The notes below the pieces were generated by a model, which searched no databases, was not told the DNA's origin, and worked only from the letters and a program-made list of their open reading frames with translations. DNA of 8,041 nucleotides from the NCBI GenBank assembly GCA_030523505.1, contig JAUNIK010000114.1, positions 1 through 8,041 of the forward strand, written 5' to 3'. The position numbers and the translations under genes are program-made. This document shows, one piece after another, positions 1-6,300 of this stretch. Position 1 is the stretch's first letter, and the number at the start of each line of letters is the position of its first letter. This DNA comes from Prevotellaceae bacterium. Its GTDB lineage: Bacteria; Bacteroidota; Bacteroidia; Bacteroidales; Bacteroidaceae.

Positions 1-2
1 CA

Positions 3-40
3 TCGCTGTCGCTAACTCTTAACTTTTAACTTTTAACTTT
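3..40. repeat. Heptamer tandem repeat with adjacent AGCGACAGCGA motif at the birA 3' end
   Basis: On the plus strand four units run from 14 to 40: AACTCTT, AACTTTT, AACTTTT, AACTTT. Read in the birA direction this is AAAGTTA repeated. The birA stop codon (39-41) overlaps the first unit. Directly beyond it, 3-13 reads AGCGACAGCGA on the minus strand. A one-mismatch copy, AGCGATAGCGA, lies at 5009-5019 beside another heptamer repeat. From memory such short tandem repeats are common after genes in Bacteroidales; whether this one has a function is unknown. Confidence 0.7.
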
Positions 41-758
41 AGAGTACCCACTTCAGTTCCTTCAGTTCGTACTGGCGAAGGATTCCCTCCTTGTCGCGAA
101 GAACGATATGCCCATTGCGTTTCACTTCCACAATCTCTGCCTCGAACTTACCTTTCGCATCCTCGTACTCATGGAAACCGTCCTTGCGGTAGAGGGCTTC
201 GTGATAAGCTTTGATGATGCCCGTCTCACCATCGTGGATGAGTTGATCGTAGTAGTGGTCGAACTGGAACAGAATCTCGTCGAGCATGGTGTGGCGAGGA
301 ATCTCGCGACCGATAATCTGATAGAGCGACACCGGGTTTGGAGCATCACTGGTGAACTCCCTTTGGTTGAGGTTCAAGCCAACACCAAAGATACAGTCCT
401 GCATGTTCTTGCCCGAGATTGTAGTCTGAATCAGTGTACCGCTGATTTTCTTGTCGTTCCAATAGATATCGTTAGGCCATTTCAGTGTGATACCATCAGT
501 ATATTTATCGAGAGCACCTTTGATAGCCAGTGCTCCCACCATGGAAAGCAGGAACTGACGCTTTACGAGAATCTCTTTCGGACTTATCTTCAATGAGAAA
601 AGCAGGTTCTTTCCTTTCTCGCTTTCCCATGTGTTTGTGCCCTGACCGCGACCAGCAGTCTGGTAGTCGGCAGTGACAACAACATTCGTTTCTTCCACCT
701 TATTAATATATATATTAGTGGAATCAACCTCTTCGAGTGCAATTTTCTTCCAAATCAT
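39..758 (-). CDS. birA: Biotin--[acetyl-CoA-carboxylase] ligase, class I (no HTH domain)
   Basis: This cytoplasmic enzyme activates biotin with ATP to biotinyl-AMP and attaches it to a lysine of biotin carrier proteins such as that of acetyl-CoA carboxylase. Counting from the ATG at 758 (239 residues), the BPL/LplA catalytic domain is complete. It has the DST motif at 12-14, the biotinyl-AMP loop around QTAGRGQGT (33-41) followed by W44, KWPND at 93-97, and KKISG at 103-107 with the expected catalytic lysine K104. A small C-terminal beta domain ends in LKELKWVL. No N-terminal DNA-binding domain is present, so it should be a pure ligase and not a repressor like E. coli BirA. I prefer the ATG at 758 because it overlaps the yraN stop as ATGA, typical of translational coupling; an in-frame TTG at 767 is less likely. 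It is the last visible gene of the operon. Confidence 0.95.
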   Translation of the reverse strand: MIWKKIALEEVDSTNIYINKVEETNVVVTADYQTAGRGQGTNTWESEKGKNLLFSLKISPKEILVKRQFLLSMVGALAIKGALDKYTDGITLKWPNDIYWNDKKISGTLIQTTISGKNMQDCIFGVGLNLNQREFTSDAPNPVSLYQIIGREIPRHTMLDEILFQFDHYYDQLIHDGETGIIKAYHEALYRKDGFHEYEDAKGKFEAEIVEVKRNGHIVLRDKEGILRQYELKELKWVL

Positions 759-1129
759 ATCAAGCAAGGGTTAAAGGCATCTTCTATATGAGTAATCTGC
801 GGTTCCGAAGAGGGAACACCAACTACAGTGATGATATCGAAGCGTATCTCTGTATCGAGATTAAGCGATTTGATGTAGGCGTTGGCACAATATCCTATGC
901 TGCGTACCTTCTTGATATCGACAGCCGCCTCAGGCGACATCAGTTCACCGTTTTCACGAGTCTTCACCTCAACGAATACCAGTGTGCGGGCATCCTCGGT
1001 CACAGCAATGATGTCGAGGTCGCGATGCCCCAGACGCCAGTTGCGCTCACGGATAGCATATCCCTTTTTTACGAGATACTCCGCAGCAGCCTCCTCGCCC
1101 CATTTTCCCAGTTCGTTGTGTCGTGCCAT
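755..1129 (-). CDS. yraN: YraN/UPF0102 family protein, endonuclease-like fold
   Basis: A 124-residue protein covering the whole YraN family, whose members have a restriction-endonuclease-like (Holliday-junction-resolvase-like) fold. Their role is not firmly established. The family pattern is clear: GKWGEEAAAEYL at 8-19, RNWR at 29-32, an acidic segment DLDIIA at 37-42 where most members have GEIDLIA, and LVFVEVKTR at 50-58. E12, D39, E54 and K56 correspond to the usual metal-binding and catalytic positions, so an active site looks intact. RFDIITV near residue 96 matches the usual C-terminal strand. The gene starts 9 bases after the tadA stop and its TGA overlaps the birA ATG. No Shine-Dalgarno sequence is visible, as is usual for this phylum. 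Family assignment is sure; DNA processing as the function is inference. Confidence 0.92.
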   Translation of the reverse strand: MARHNELGKWGEEAAAEYLVKKGYAIRERNWRLGHRDLDIIAVTEDARTLVFVEVKTRENGELMSPEAAVDIKKVRSIGYCANAYIKSLNLDTEIRFDIITVVGVPSSEPQITHIEDAFNPCLI

Positions 1130-1138
1130 ATCTGTTGT

Positions 1139-1582
1139 TTATCTTCGTGAGCGAAAAAAGTCCTGCATCAGCTGTCGGCATTCGTCCTCAAGAACACCGC
1201 CAATAGCCTCAGCCTTCGGATGAAGAGCCTTCGGTGCATATTCGCAGAAACCACGTTTTATGTCGGGAGCACCATAGACCACGCGACTAATCTGTGCCCA
1301 GCCGATAGCTCCGGCACACATGATGCACGGTTCGACGGTGACATACAGAGTGCAGTCCTGCAGATATTTCCCACCGAGCATATTCTCAGCAGCGGTGATA
1401 GCCTGCATCTCAGCGTGGGCAGTAACATCGTTGAGAGTCTCGGTGAGGTTATGAGCTCTGGCAAGGATTCGGTCTTTGCACACGATGATAGCACCGATAG
1501 GAATCTCGCCCTCAGCCAATGCTGCCTGCGCCTCCTGCAATGCCTTGCGCATGTACTGCTCGTCGGATAATCGCTGCTCCAT
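1139..1582 (-). CDS. tadA: tRNA-specific adenosine deaminase TadA
   Basis: TadA deaminates adenosine 34 of tRNA-Arg(ACG) to inosine so that one tRNA reads CGU, CGC and CGA. The 147-residue protein has the zinc deaminase signature: H56-A-E58, with E58 as proton shuttle, and P85-C86-I-M-C89, giving the three zinc ligands H56, C86 and C89. The N-terminal stretch EIPIGAIIV (26-34) and the C-terminal helix LEDECRQLMQDFFRSRR (from about 131) match TadA better than guanine or cytosine deaminases, which supports tRNA as the substrate. It starts at the ATG 27 bases after the lipoprotein stop and is followed after 9 bases by yraN. The 27-base gap shows no terminator or promoter match. TadA is normally essential. 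A matching tRNA-Arg gene is not in this window. Confidence 0.95.
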   Translation of the reverse strand: MEQRLSDEQYMRKALQEAQAALAEGEIPIGAIIVCKDRILARAHNLTETLNDVTAHAEMQAITAAENMLGGKYLQDCTLYVTVEPCIMCAGAIGWAQISRVVYGAPDIKRGFCEYAPKALHPKAEAIGGVLEDECRQLMQDFFRSRR

Positions 1583-1609
1583 TTTGTTTATTAAAAGGGT
1601 GGGGCTCTT

Positions 1610-2464
1610 TTATTTCACCAGAATAACCAGATACTTGCTTGTGCTCCAGAATGACTCAGGGTTGGTGATTCTGAGAATGTACTGCTTGTTAGCATCACGC
1701 TGGAGAGTGTAGCTGCTTGCTGGGTGAGATGTGAGGAGAGTAGCCGACTTTGAATAGAGCTTGATCTCCTTGTCAACACGGATATCTACCTTGGTGAAGT
1801 AACTCTTGTTGAAGTTCGACTGCATCACCTTGCCATCCTCGATGATGTTCTGAGCCTTCAACTCCGACTTTGTGCCGAACACATAGAATGCAGTGTTGAG
1901 AGCCTTGTCCTGAGCAGAGATAGTCTGAGCCTTGCGCTCGTTCTCCTCTGTGAGGGCATTGACATTGGTATTGAGGTCGGTAACGCGGTTATCGAGTTCC
2001 TGAATGTGGATATCCTTGTCGTCGAGCTGAGCACGGAGATTGAGCACTTCCTTCTCCTTGTCCTCCAACTGCTGCACCAATCCGTCGATGGTCTTCTTCA
2101 GCTGGTCGCTGTTGAGGCTGCTCTCACGAAGTTGGCGGCGGAGCTTGTCGATCATCTCACGGTTGCGCTGCATCTGTTCAGAGATAAAACGGATGTTCTC
2201 CTTGATCTGCTGGTTTTTGTTCGCGCCCTCACCATCTTTTGCAATGGTAACACGATTTTCGGCAGCGCTGATCTGACGCAATCCCTCGTTGATGGCGTTG
2301 ACGGTGGAAAGCATGTCGTTGATTTCGTTGTCTTTCTGTACGATGACACGCTCAAGCGAATCGATACGCTCTGATGTTGAACTTGAATCCTGCGCATTCT
2401 TGTCTTGACATGCGGTGAACACTGTAGCACAGATAACGAGTGCTGCGATATACAACTTTTTCAT
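1610..2464 (-). CDS. Coiled-coil lipoprotein with conserved C-terminal domain (possible Cbp1-like adhesin)
   Basis: A 284-residue predicted lipoprotein. The N-terminus has two lysines, a hydrophobic stretch and a lipobox, FTAC, with acylated cysteine C19. The next residues, QDKN, include one acidic residue, so surface export by the Bacteroidetes lipoprotein signal is possible but not clear. Residues about 30-187 are rich in E, Q, K, R, N and L in heptad spacing and contain almost no proline: a long coiled coil. Residues 188-284 form a separate domain starting AFYVFGTKSELK and ending FWSTSKYLVILVK; this part looks globular and conserved. From memory it resembles Bacteroides proteins annotated as Cbp1-family collagen-binding adhesins, but I cannot test that. 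A periplasmic structural lipoprotein is the alternative. The ATG follows the rsmI stop after one base, so translation is probably coupled. Confidence 0.85.
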   Translation of the reverse strand: MKKLYIAALVICATVFTACQDKNAQDSSSTSERIDSLERVIVQKDNEINDMLSTVNAINEGLRQISAAENRVTIAKDGEGANKNQQIKENIRFISEQMQRNREMIDKLRRQLRESSLNSDQLKKTIDGLVQQLEDKEKEVLNLRAQLDDKDIHIQELDNRVTDLNTNVNALTEENERKAQTISAQDKALNTAFYVFGTKSELKAQNIIEDGKVMQSNFNKSYFTKVDIRVDKEIKLYSKSATLLTSHPASSYTLQRDANKQYILRITNPESFWSTSKYLVILVK

Positions 2465-2465
2465 A

Positions 2466-3200
2466 TTATTCGTTTATGTTACGTTTATCTTTAGGTTCTT
2501 TGTTATTTTTCTTCTCTTTCACAGGCTTTGATGTGTCGCCGGCGAGAACAATCACAATCTCGCCCTTAGGTTCTTTTTCGGAAAAATGCTGGATAACCTC
2601 CGCCAATGAACCACGGACACTCTCCTCGTGAATTTTCGATATCTCGCGAGCCACACTGACCTGGCGCTCTTCACCAAACACCTCGGCAAACTGCTGTAGA
2701 GTCTTTAATAATCTATAAGGTGACTCATAGAAAATCATCGTACGGCGCTCCTCCTTCAACGACTCGAGATGAGTCTGGCGACCTTTCTTCTGTGGAAGGA
2801 AACCCTCGAAGCAGAAACGGTCGCAAGGAAGTCCGCTAGACACTATCGCAGGGATGCAAGCCGTTGCACCCGGCAGACAAATCACTTCGATGCCTGCCCT
2901 TGCCGCTTCGCGAGCCACGAAGAAACCAGGATCGCTGATACCCGGAGTTCCGGCATCGCTTATCACTGCGATGGTCTGACCAGCCTTCAGTCGCTCTATG
3001 ATCTTGGCCGTTGTGCCGTGCTCATTGAACTTATGATGCGACATCAGTTGGTTTTTTATCTCAAAATGTTTGAAGAGGATGCCCGATGTTCGGGTGTCCT
3101 CAGCCAGTACGAGATCTGCCTCTTTCAGAATGCGGATTGCTCGCATGGTCATGTCTTCCATATTGCCTACCGGTGTAGGAACGATATACAAAATGCCCAT
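2466..3200 (-). CDS. rsmI: 16S rRNA (cytidine-1402-2'-O)-methyltransferase RsmI
   Basis: RsmI uses S-adenosylmethionine to 2'-O-methylate C1402 in the ribosomal decoding centre, supporting start-codon choice and decoding fidelity. Counting from the ATG at 3200 (244 residues), the tetrapyrrole-methylase fold is recognised by IVPTPVGN at 6-13, LAEDTR near 32-37, the SAM-binding [12 protein letters not shown] near residue 80, [15 protein letters not shown] near 107, and FYESPYRL near 155. It is shorter than E. coli RsmI (286 residues) and ends in a lysine- and asparagine-rich tail ([13 protein letters not shown]); the short form is usual in Bacteroidetes as I recall. An in-frame GTG at 3206 is possible, but the promoter at 3209-3238 would place the transcript start at about 3202-3205, past that GTG, so I choose the ATG. 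First gene of the operon. Confidence 0.95.
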   Translation of the reverse strand: MGILYIVPTPVGNMEDMTMRAIRILKEADLVLAEDTRTSGILFKHFEIKNQLMSHHKFNEHGTTAKIIERLKAGQTIAVISDAGTPGISDPGFFVAREAARAGIEVICLPGATACIPAIVSSGLPCDRFCFEGFLPQKKGRQTHLESLKEERRTMIFYESPYRLLKTLQQFAEVFGEERQVSVAREISKIHEESVRGSLAEVIQHFSEKEPKGEIVIVLAGDTSKPVKEKKNNKEPKDKRNINE

Positions 3201-3208
3201 ATTCACGG

Positions 3209-3238
3209 CAAAGATAGGAATAATCCTCTTATTAACAA
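3209..3238 (-). promoter_or_regulatory. Bacteroidetes-type promoter of the rsmI operon
   Basis: Read on the minus strand, TTG at 3236-3238 (within a TTTTTTG run) is followed by 19 bases and then TATCTTTG at 3209-3216, a full match to the TAnnTTTG -7 element. Transcription should start about 4-7 bases further, near 3202-3205, only 2-5 bases before the rsmI ATG at 3200. The whole five-gene operon is probably driven from here, since no other promoter match is apparent inside it. Confidence 0.8.
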
Positions 3239-3255
3239 AAAATATTGCCTATTCT

Positions 3256-3286
3256 TTTGCTTTTTTTAAAAGTCTTAGTAACTTTG
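3256..3286 (+). promoter_or_regulatory. Bacteroidetes-type promoter of the tdk transcript
   Basis: TTTG at 3256-3259, a 19-base spacer and TAACTTTG at 3279-3286 match the consensus for the Bacteroidetes primary sigma factor. The expected transcript start near 3291 leaves a leader of roughly 15 bases before the tdk ATG. The promoter is back to back with that of rsmI; the two -33 elements are 17 bases apart, so the two polymerases would compete for or share this stretch. Confidence 0.8.
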
Positions 3287-3306
3287 TCAGCAGAAAAACG
3301 AGAAAT

Positions 3307-3903
3307 ATGATAGATAACCTAGCCGGAGAGTCACATCGCCCAGGTAGAATAGAGGTGGTGTGCGGATCGATGTTTTCGGGAAAAACCGAGGAGTTGATTC
3401 GTCGTATGAAGAGAGCAAAATTCGCGAAACAACGCGTTGAAATATTCAAACCAGCCATAGATGTCCGTTACTCTGTGGAGGATGTGGTGAGCCATGACCA
3501 TAATGTCATCAGTTCTACGCCAGTCGATTCCTCAGCGACCATCCTCCTCCTGTCATCGGAGTTGGATGTTGTGGGCATTGACGAGGCACAGTTCCTTGAT
3601 TCCAATCTTCCGTCGGTGTGCAATGAACTCGCCAATCGTGGCGTGCGTGTCATTGTCGCTGGTCTTGATATGGACTTCCAGGGAGTGCCTTTCGGTCCTA
3701 TTCCTGCCCTTTGCGCCATCGCTGATGAGGTGACAAAGGTTCATGCCATCTGTGTGAAGTGCGGCAATCTCGCTTACGTGAGTCATCGTCTTGTGCAGAA
3801 CGACAAGCTGGTGCTCCTTGGTGAGAAGGCAGAATACGAACCATTATGCCGTGAGTGTTATCAGAAAGCTATAAACGAAGAAAAACAGAACAATGGAAAA
3901 TAA
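3307..3903 (+). CDS. tdk: Thymidine kinase (type II, TK1-like)
   Basis: Phosphorylates thymidine (and deoxyuridine) to the monophosphate with ATP in the cytoplasmic pyrimidine salvage pathway. The 198-residue protein carries the Walker A loop GSMFSGKT at 20-27, the Walker B-like DEAQF at 92-96 with catalytic base E93, and the sugar/base-binding segment [14 protein letters not shown] at 118-131. Zinc is held by two CxxC pairs, C149-C152 and C181-C184, flanking the lasso loop with Y177 near the thymidine site. All key residues are present and the length is normal. The frame stays open upstream, but the ATG at 3307 is chosen because it follows the promoter at 3256-3286 by a short leader and because the protein then has the usual N-terminus. 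The last 11 bases overlap the start of the AI-2E gene in another frame, so the two are co-transcribed and probably coupled. Confidence 0.96.
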   Translation: MIDNLAGESHRPGRIEVVCGSMFSGKTEELIRRMKRAKFAKQRVEIFKPAIDVRYSVEDVVSHDHNVISSTPVDSSATILLLSSELDVVGIDEAQFLDSNLPSVCNELANRGVRVIVAGLDMDFQGVPFGPIPALCAIADEVTKVHAICVKCGNLAYVSHRLVQNDKLVLLGEKAEYEPLCRECYQKAINEEKQNNGK

Positions 3904-5035
3904 GATTACTCTTGACAAGCTCGTCAGATGGGTGGGAATCACATTGCTCGTAGTAGCAACGTTGTTCACCTTGAATTATCTAAGTGGTGTACTTCTCCCG
4001 TTCTTCATAGCATGGTTTTTTGCCTACCTGCTCTATCCTGTAGTGAAATTTGTGCAGTATAAGATGCATGTGAAGGTGCGCGCTCTGGCCATCATCATCA
4101 CGATGCTTATGGTGGTGGGAGTCATTGCCCTTGTGATGATGTTCATCATACCACCGATGATCGACCAGTTTGAGAGTCTCGGTAAGTTCGTGATACATTA
4201 TATCACTACTGCAGGCAACGAGAAAAACAGTGTTGTTGCCATTGTTAACGAGTTTCTCCGTGAGAACCAGCGAGAGATAGAGGCATTCTTCCGCAGTCCT
4301 GACTTCGTAGAGGCCGTGAAGGCCGCCATTCCAAAAGTGTTCTTGTTCGTTGGTCATACGGCGAGCATCATCTGGAGCATCGTCGGTTCGTGTATCATGC
4401 TTCTGTATATGTTCTTCATCCTTTTGGATTATGAATATCTCACCGACAACTGGATTAAGATATTCCCAAAGAAGGTGCGTCCTTTCTGGCATGATGTGAT
4501 GCACGATGTAGAGCGTGCCCTCAACAACTATATCCGTGGTCAGGGCATGGTAGCCCTCTGCATGGGAATTATGTTCTGCATTGGCTTCACCATCATTGAT
4601 TTCCCTATGGCAATTGGTCTCGGTATCCTTATTGGCCTCATGGACCTTGTGCCGTATCTCCACACTTTTGCCCTCATCCCTACGGCCTTCCTCGCATTGA
4701 TGAAGTCGGCCGAGACAGGGCAGAGTTTCCTCGTCATCTTCGGTTTGGCGTTGGTGGTGTTTGCTGTTGTTCAGGTCATCACCGATATTGTGACAACACC
4801 GAAGATTATGGGAAAGGCAATGAACCTCAACCCTGCTGTATTGCTCCTTTCTCTCTCAGTATGGGGCTCGTTGCTCGGTTTCATCGGACTCATCATCGCC
4901 CTTCCACTGACAACCCTCATCATGGCCTATTGGCAGAGATATATCACGAAGGAGGATGAAGCTACTCAGCCCCCAACAGCCCCCCAGCCCCCGAAGGGGG
5001 AGAAGAGAAGCGATAGCGAAAACGAAAACAAGTGA
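3893..5035 (+). CDS. AI-2E family transporter (putative integral membrane permease)
   Basis: A 380-residue inner-membrane protein of the AI-2E (PerM/TqsA) family. Members export varied small solutes or act in Na+/H+ exchange; the substrate cannot be read from sequence, and the quorum-signal name should not be taken literally. Hydrophobic segments lie at about 14-31, 33-55 and 63-87, then a soluble loop (about 90-150), then about 150-178, 220-237, 240-256, 263-280, 287-307 and 326-352. Family hallmarks are NNYIRGQ near 211-217, the [10 protein letters not shown] segment, where many members have IPY(V/I)G, and the C-terminal [11 protein letters not shown] followed by [11 protein letters not shown]. 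The ATG overlaps the tdk stop by 11 bases. The last 23 residues are unlike the family: a proline-rich run [10 protein letters not shown] (360-369), encoded by a C-rich repeat, then a charged tail SDSENENK. The core ends normally near 350, so function should be intact. Confidence 0.9.
   Translation: MENKITLDKLVRWVGITLLVVATLFTLNYLSGVLLPFFIAWFFAYLLYPVVKFVQYKMHVKVRALAIIITMLMVVGVIALVMMFIIPPMIDQFESLGKFVIHYITTAGNEKNSVVAIVNEFLRENQREIEAFFRSPDFVEAVKAAIPKVFLFVGHTASIIWSIVGSCIMLLYMFFILLDYEYLTDNWIKIFPKKVRPFWHDVMHDVERALNNYIRGQGMVALCMGIMFCIGFTIIDFPMAIGLGILIGLMDLVPYLHTFALIPTAFLALMKSAETGQSFLVIFGLALVVFAVVQVITDIVTTPKIMGKAMNLNPAVLLLSLSVWGSLLGFIGLIIALPLTTLIMAYWQRYITKEDEATQPPTAPQPPKGEKRSDSENENK
4970..5000. repeat. 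C-rich direct repeat ending in a CCCCC-GAA-GGGGG hairpin, inside the AI-2E gene
   Basis: Three C-runs at 4970-4974, 4980-4985 and 4988-4992, separated by AACAG and AG, are followed by GAA and GGGGG (4996-5000). The last C-run and the G-run form a five-pair hairpin. On the minus strand the loop reads CCCCCTTCGGGGG, which can form the very stable cUUCGg tetraloop. It encodes residues 360-369 ([10 protein letters not shown]). From memory, similar C-rich hairpins recur between genes in Bacteroidales, which suggests a dispersed repeat that has landed at the end of this gene. No T-run follows on either strand, so it is not a standard terminator. Confidence 0.7.
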
Positions 5036-5047
5036 TTATGAGTTTTC

Positions 5048-5068
5048 ACTCCTCGCTCCTCACTCTTC
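5048..5068. repeat. Heptamer tandem repeat across the LOG gene stop codon
   Basis: Three units on the plus strand: ACTCCTC, GCTCCTC and ACTCTTC (on the minus strand GARGAGY), with a degenerate fourth, ATTCTTA, at 5069-5075. The TGA stop of the LOG gene (5060-5062) lies inside, so the final residues N-E-E of that protein come from repeat units. The arrangement matches 3-40: heptamers over a stop codon, with an AGCGAYAGCGA motif close by (here 5009-5019). Confidence 0.65.
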
Positions 5069-6013
5069 ATTCTTAAACGCCAGCAACTCTTGTATTGCTT
5101 CTTGTGATGAGTCGGTGAGAGTGAGTCGCAGGTTTTTGTAGCGCCCTTTCTCCACCATCTCTTCCATAAACGGATAAATCGGCACCTCTTCGTCCCAGAA
5201 CTTCCTTCCAAGGAACACCATCGGCGATGAGATGCCGAAACTCATATAGTGGTTCTGCACTGTCTCTTGGAAAATCTCCTGCAGTGTGCCTGCCGAACCA
5301 GGGGTGAAGATCACTCCACCGCAAGATATCGTTAAGAGAGTGTCTTCGCGAATGCTGTTCTCAAACAGTTTTGCTATATGCGTGGCGAATGGGGTAGAGG
5401 GCTCATGACCATAGAGCCATGTAGGAATGCTCAGACTCTTGTATTCCTTCTGCGGGTATCTCTCCATCACCGTGAAAGCCGCCTCGAGCCATCCCTCGTC
5501 TTTGAAATCCGGAGCCAATGTCAGAGTGTACAGAGCCTGTTCCACCTCCTCGTCTGTTCTGCCAGCCAGCCATGCACCGAGATGCGTAGCCTCCATAGCT
5601 CCCGGTCCACCGCCCGATACCATCAGTGATCCACGCTCCGTCAGTTCTTTCGAGAGAAGAGCTATTTCCATATACATCGGTTCGTTGCGTAGCAATCCGT
5701 GGCCACCCATCACAGCTACGATTCTCTTTGGTTCGTAGTCAGCAAGGAATCGGTTCATTGCCTGTGTCACCTCGAAGTCGTGAAGCGAGCGTGCGAGGCT
5801 CTCCAACTGAGTGTCGGCCTTCTTGCCCGTAGCGAGGAAATGACGGTAAATCATTTGGTCGTAGCAGTTGGCAAACGACTCTGGATGGTTGCTATCATAG
5901 TCTTTGTAGAGCGTTGACGCATCGTACAAATCATGTTGTGTTACATTGAAAGGCACTTGTTTGAAATATTCACCTATTTGTGCCACAACTTGTATATCAG
6001 GAGTAGTAATCAT
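5060..6013 (-). CDS. LOG family protein (Rossmann-fold nucleotide-binding, putative nucleoside-5'-monophosphate phosphoribohydrolase)
   Basis: A 317-residue cytoplasmic protein. LOG proteins hydrolyse the N-glycosidic bond of nucleoside 5'-monophosphates, releasing base and ribose 5-phosphate; the name comes from plant cytokinin activation, and in bacteria the role is more likely nucleotide turnover. Seen here: a helical N-terminal extension (1-95) with no clear domain; the nucleotide-binding VMGGHGLLRNEPMYMEIA (101-118); SGGGPGAMEAT (133-143), the first LOG signature; and TPGSAGTLQE (237-246) in place of PGGxGTxxE. E246 is kept, and the PGSAGT form occurs in other long LOG proteins as I recall. 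Length exceeds the short 180-190-residue LOGs because of the N-terminal extension and an insert at about 150-195. The ATG at 6013 fits the promoter at 6038-6069; the open frame reaching 6154 would run through that promoter and is not used. Confidence 0.88.
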   Translation of the reverse strand: MITTPDIQVVAQIGEYFKQVPFNVTQHDLYDASTLYKDYDSNHPESFANCYDQMIYRHFLATGKKADTQLESLARSLHDFEVTQAMNRFLADYEPKRIVAVMGGHGLLRNEPMYMEIALLSKELTERGSLMVSGGGPGAMEATHLGAWLAGRTDEEVEQALYTLTLAPDFKDEGWLEAAFTVMERYPQKEYKSLSIPTWLYGHEPSTPFATHIAKLFENSIREDTLLTISCGGVIFTPGSAGTLQEIFQETVQNHYMSFGISSPMVFLGRKFWDEEVPIYPFMEEMVEKGRYKNLRLTLTDSSQEAIQELLAFKNEE

Positions 6014-6037
6014 TGTTTGATGGTTTGTTTTACGGTG

Positions 6038-6069
6038 CGAATATAGCAAAAAAAAGCGGTAAAGACAAA
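6038..6069 (-). promoter_or_regulatory. Promoter of the LOG family gene
   Basis: On the minus strand TTTG at 6066-6069 is followed by a 20-base spacer and TATATTCG at 6038-6045, one base off the TAnnTTTG consensus. Transcription should begin near 6033, giving a leader of about 20 bases. That leader is AC-rich and ends CATCAAACA before the ATG, with no Shine-Dalgarno sequence. Confidence 0.7.
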
Positions 6070-6085
6070 AAATATGTCTTAATCT

Positions 6086-6117
6086 TTTGGTTTTTCGCTT
6101 AAATTGTTGTACCTTTG
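6086..6117 (+). promoter_or_regulatory. Promoter of tRNA-Lys
   Basis: TTTG at 6086-6089, 20 bases, then TACCTTTG at 6110-6117 is a full match to the Bacteroidetes promoter consensus. The start is expected near 6122, leaving a 5' leader of almost 60 bases before the mature tRNA, to be removed by RNase P. It diverges from the LOG promoter; the -33 elements are 16 bases apart with a small inverted repeat, AAGAC/GTCTT (6062-6066, 6076-6080), at that point. Confidence 0.8.
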
Positions 6118-6179
6118 CAACCGCATTTGAAAAAACGCGTGTATGTTTCGGCATTTATCGCGTCGAATGTAGATACGGA

Positions 6180-6255
6180 GATCCGCTAGCTCAGTCGGTA
6201 GAGCATCACACTTTTAATGTGGGGGTCTTGGGTTCGAACCCCAAGCGGATCACCA
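6180..6255 (+). tRNA. tRNA-Lys, anticodon TTT, CCA encoded
   Basis: The full cloverleaf can be drawn. The acceptor stem GATCCGC (6180-6186) pairs with GCGGATC (6245-6251). The D arm is GCTC/GAGC (6189-6192, 6201-6204) with loop AGTCGGTA. The anticodon stem TCACA/TGTGG (6206-6210, 6218-6222, one T-G pair) closes the loop CTTTTAA with anticodon TTT at 6213-6215. The variable loop is GGGTC, the T arm is TTGGG/CCCAA with TTCGAAC, the discriminator is A6252, and CCA is at 6253-6255. It reads AAA and AAG lysine codons. Single tRNA transcript between its own promoter and terminator. Confidence 0.98.
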
Positions 6256-6287
6256 AAAAAGGAAGCCAATGACGGCTTCCTTTTTTT
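6255..6287. terminator. Rho-independent terminator, bidirectional
   Basis: Stem GGAAGCC (6261-6267) and GGCTTCC (6274-6280) with loop AATGAC, followed by seven T (6281-6287) and preceded by six A (6255-6260). On the plus strand it ends the tRNA-Lys transcript immediately after its CCA. On the minus strand the A-run becomes a T-run, so it can also end the transcript of the secreted-protein gene that converges from the right. Confidence 0.92.
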
Positions 6288-6300
6288 GTGTCTGCTTGGA

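Noticed and set aside
108..596. 162-residue plus-strand open frame opposite birA
   Set aside because: It is a shadow of birA: the sequence has no family signature, while the minus strand has a full biotin ligase with all motifs and tight operon spacing.
759..767. TTG start for birA at 767
   Set aside because: The ATG at 758 gives an ATGA overlap with yraN and the usual short N-terminus ahead of the DST motif, so the TTG is not needed.
3980..4663. 227-residue minus-strand open frame opposite the AI-2E gene
   Set aside because: Histidine-rich product typical of the antisense of a membrane-protein gene; no promoter, signal or family motif.
4988..5050. Standard terminator between the converging AI-2E and LOG genes
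   Set aside because: The strong hairpin at 4988-5000 has no T-run on either side, and AGTGA/TCACT at 5031-5050 is only five pairs with a ten-base loop. Neither qualifies as a rho-independent terminator.
6014..6154. N-terminal extension of the LOG gene to 6154
   Set aside because: The extra residues would be encoded across the LOG promoter and into the tRNA promoter region; they are basic and low in family similarity. The ATG at 6013 fits the promoter.
6180..6300. tRNA-Lys as an attachment site for an integrated element
   Set aside because: No second copy of the tRNA 3' end, no integrase and no change in gene type is seen near it; the terminator follows directly.
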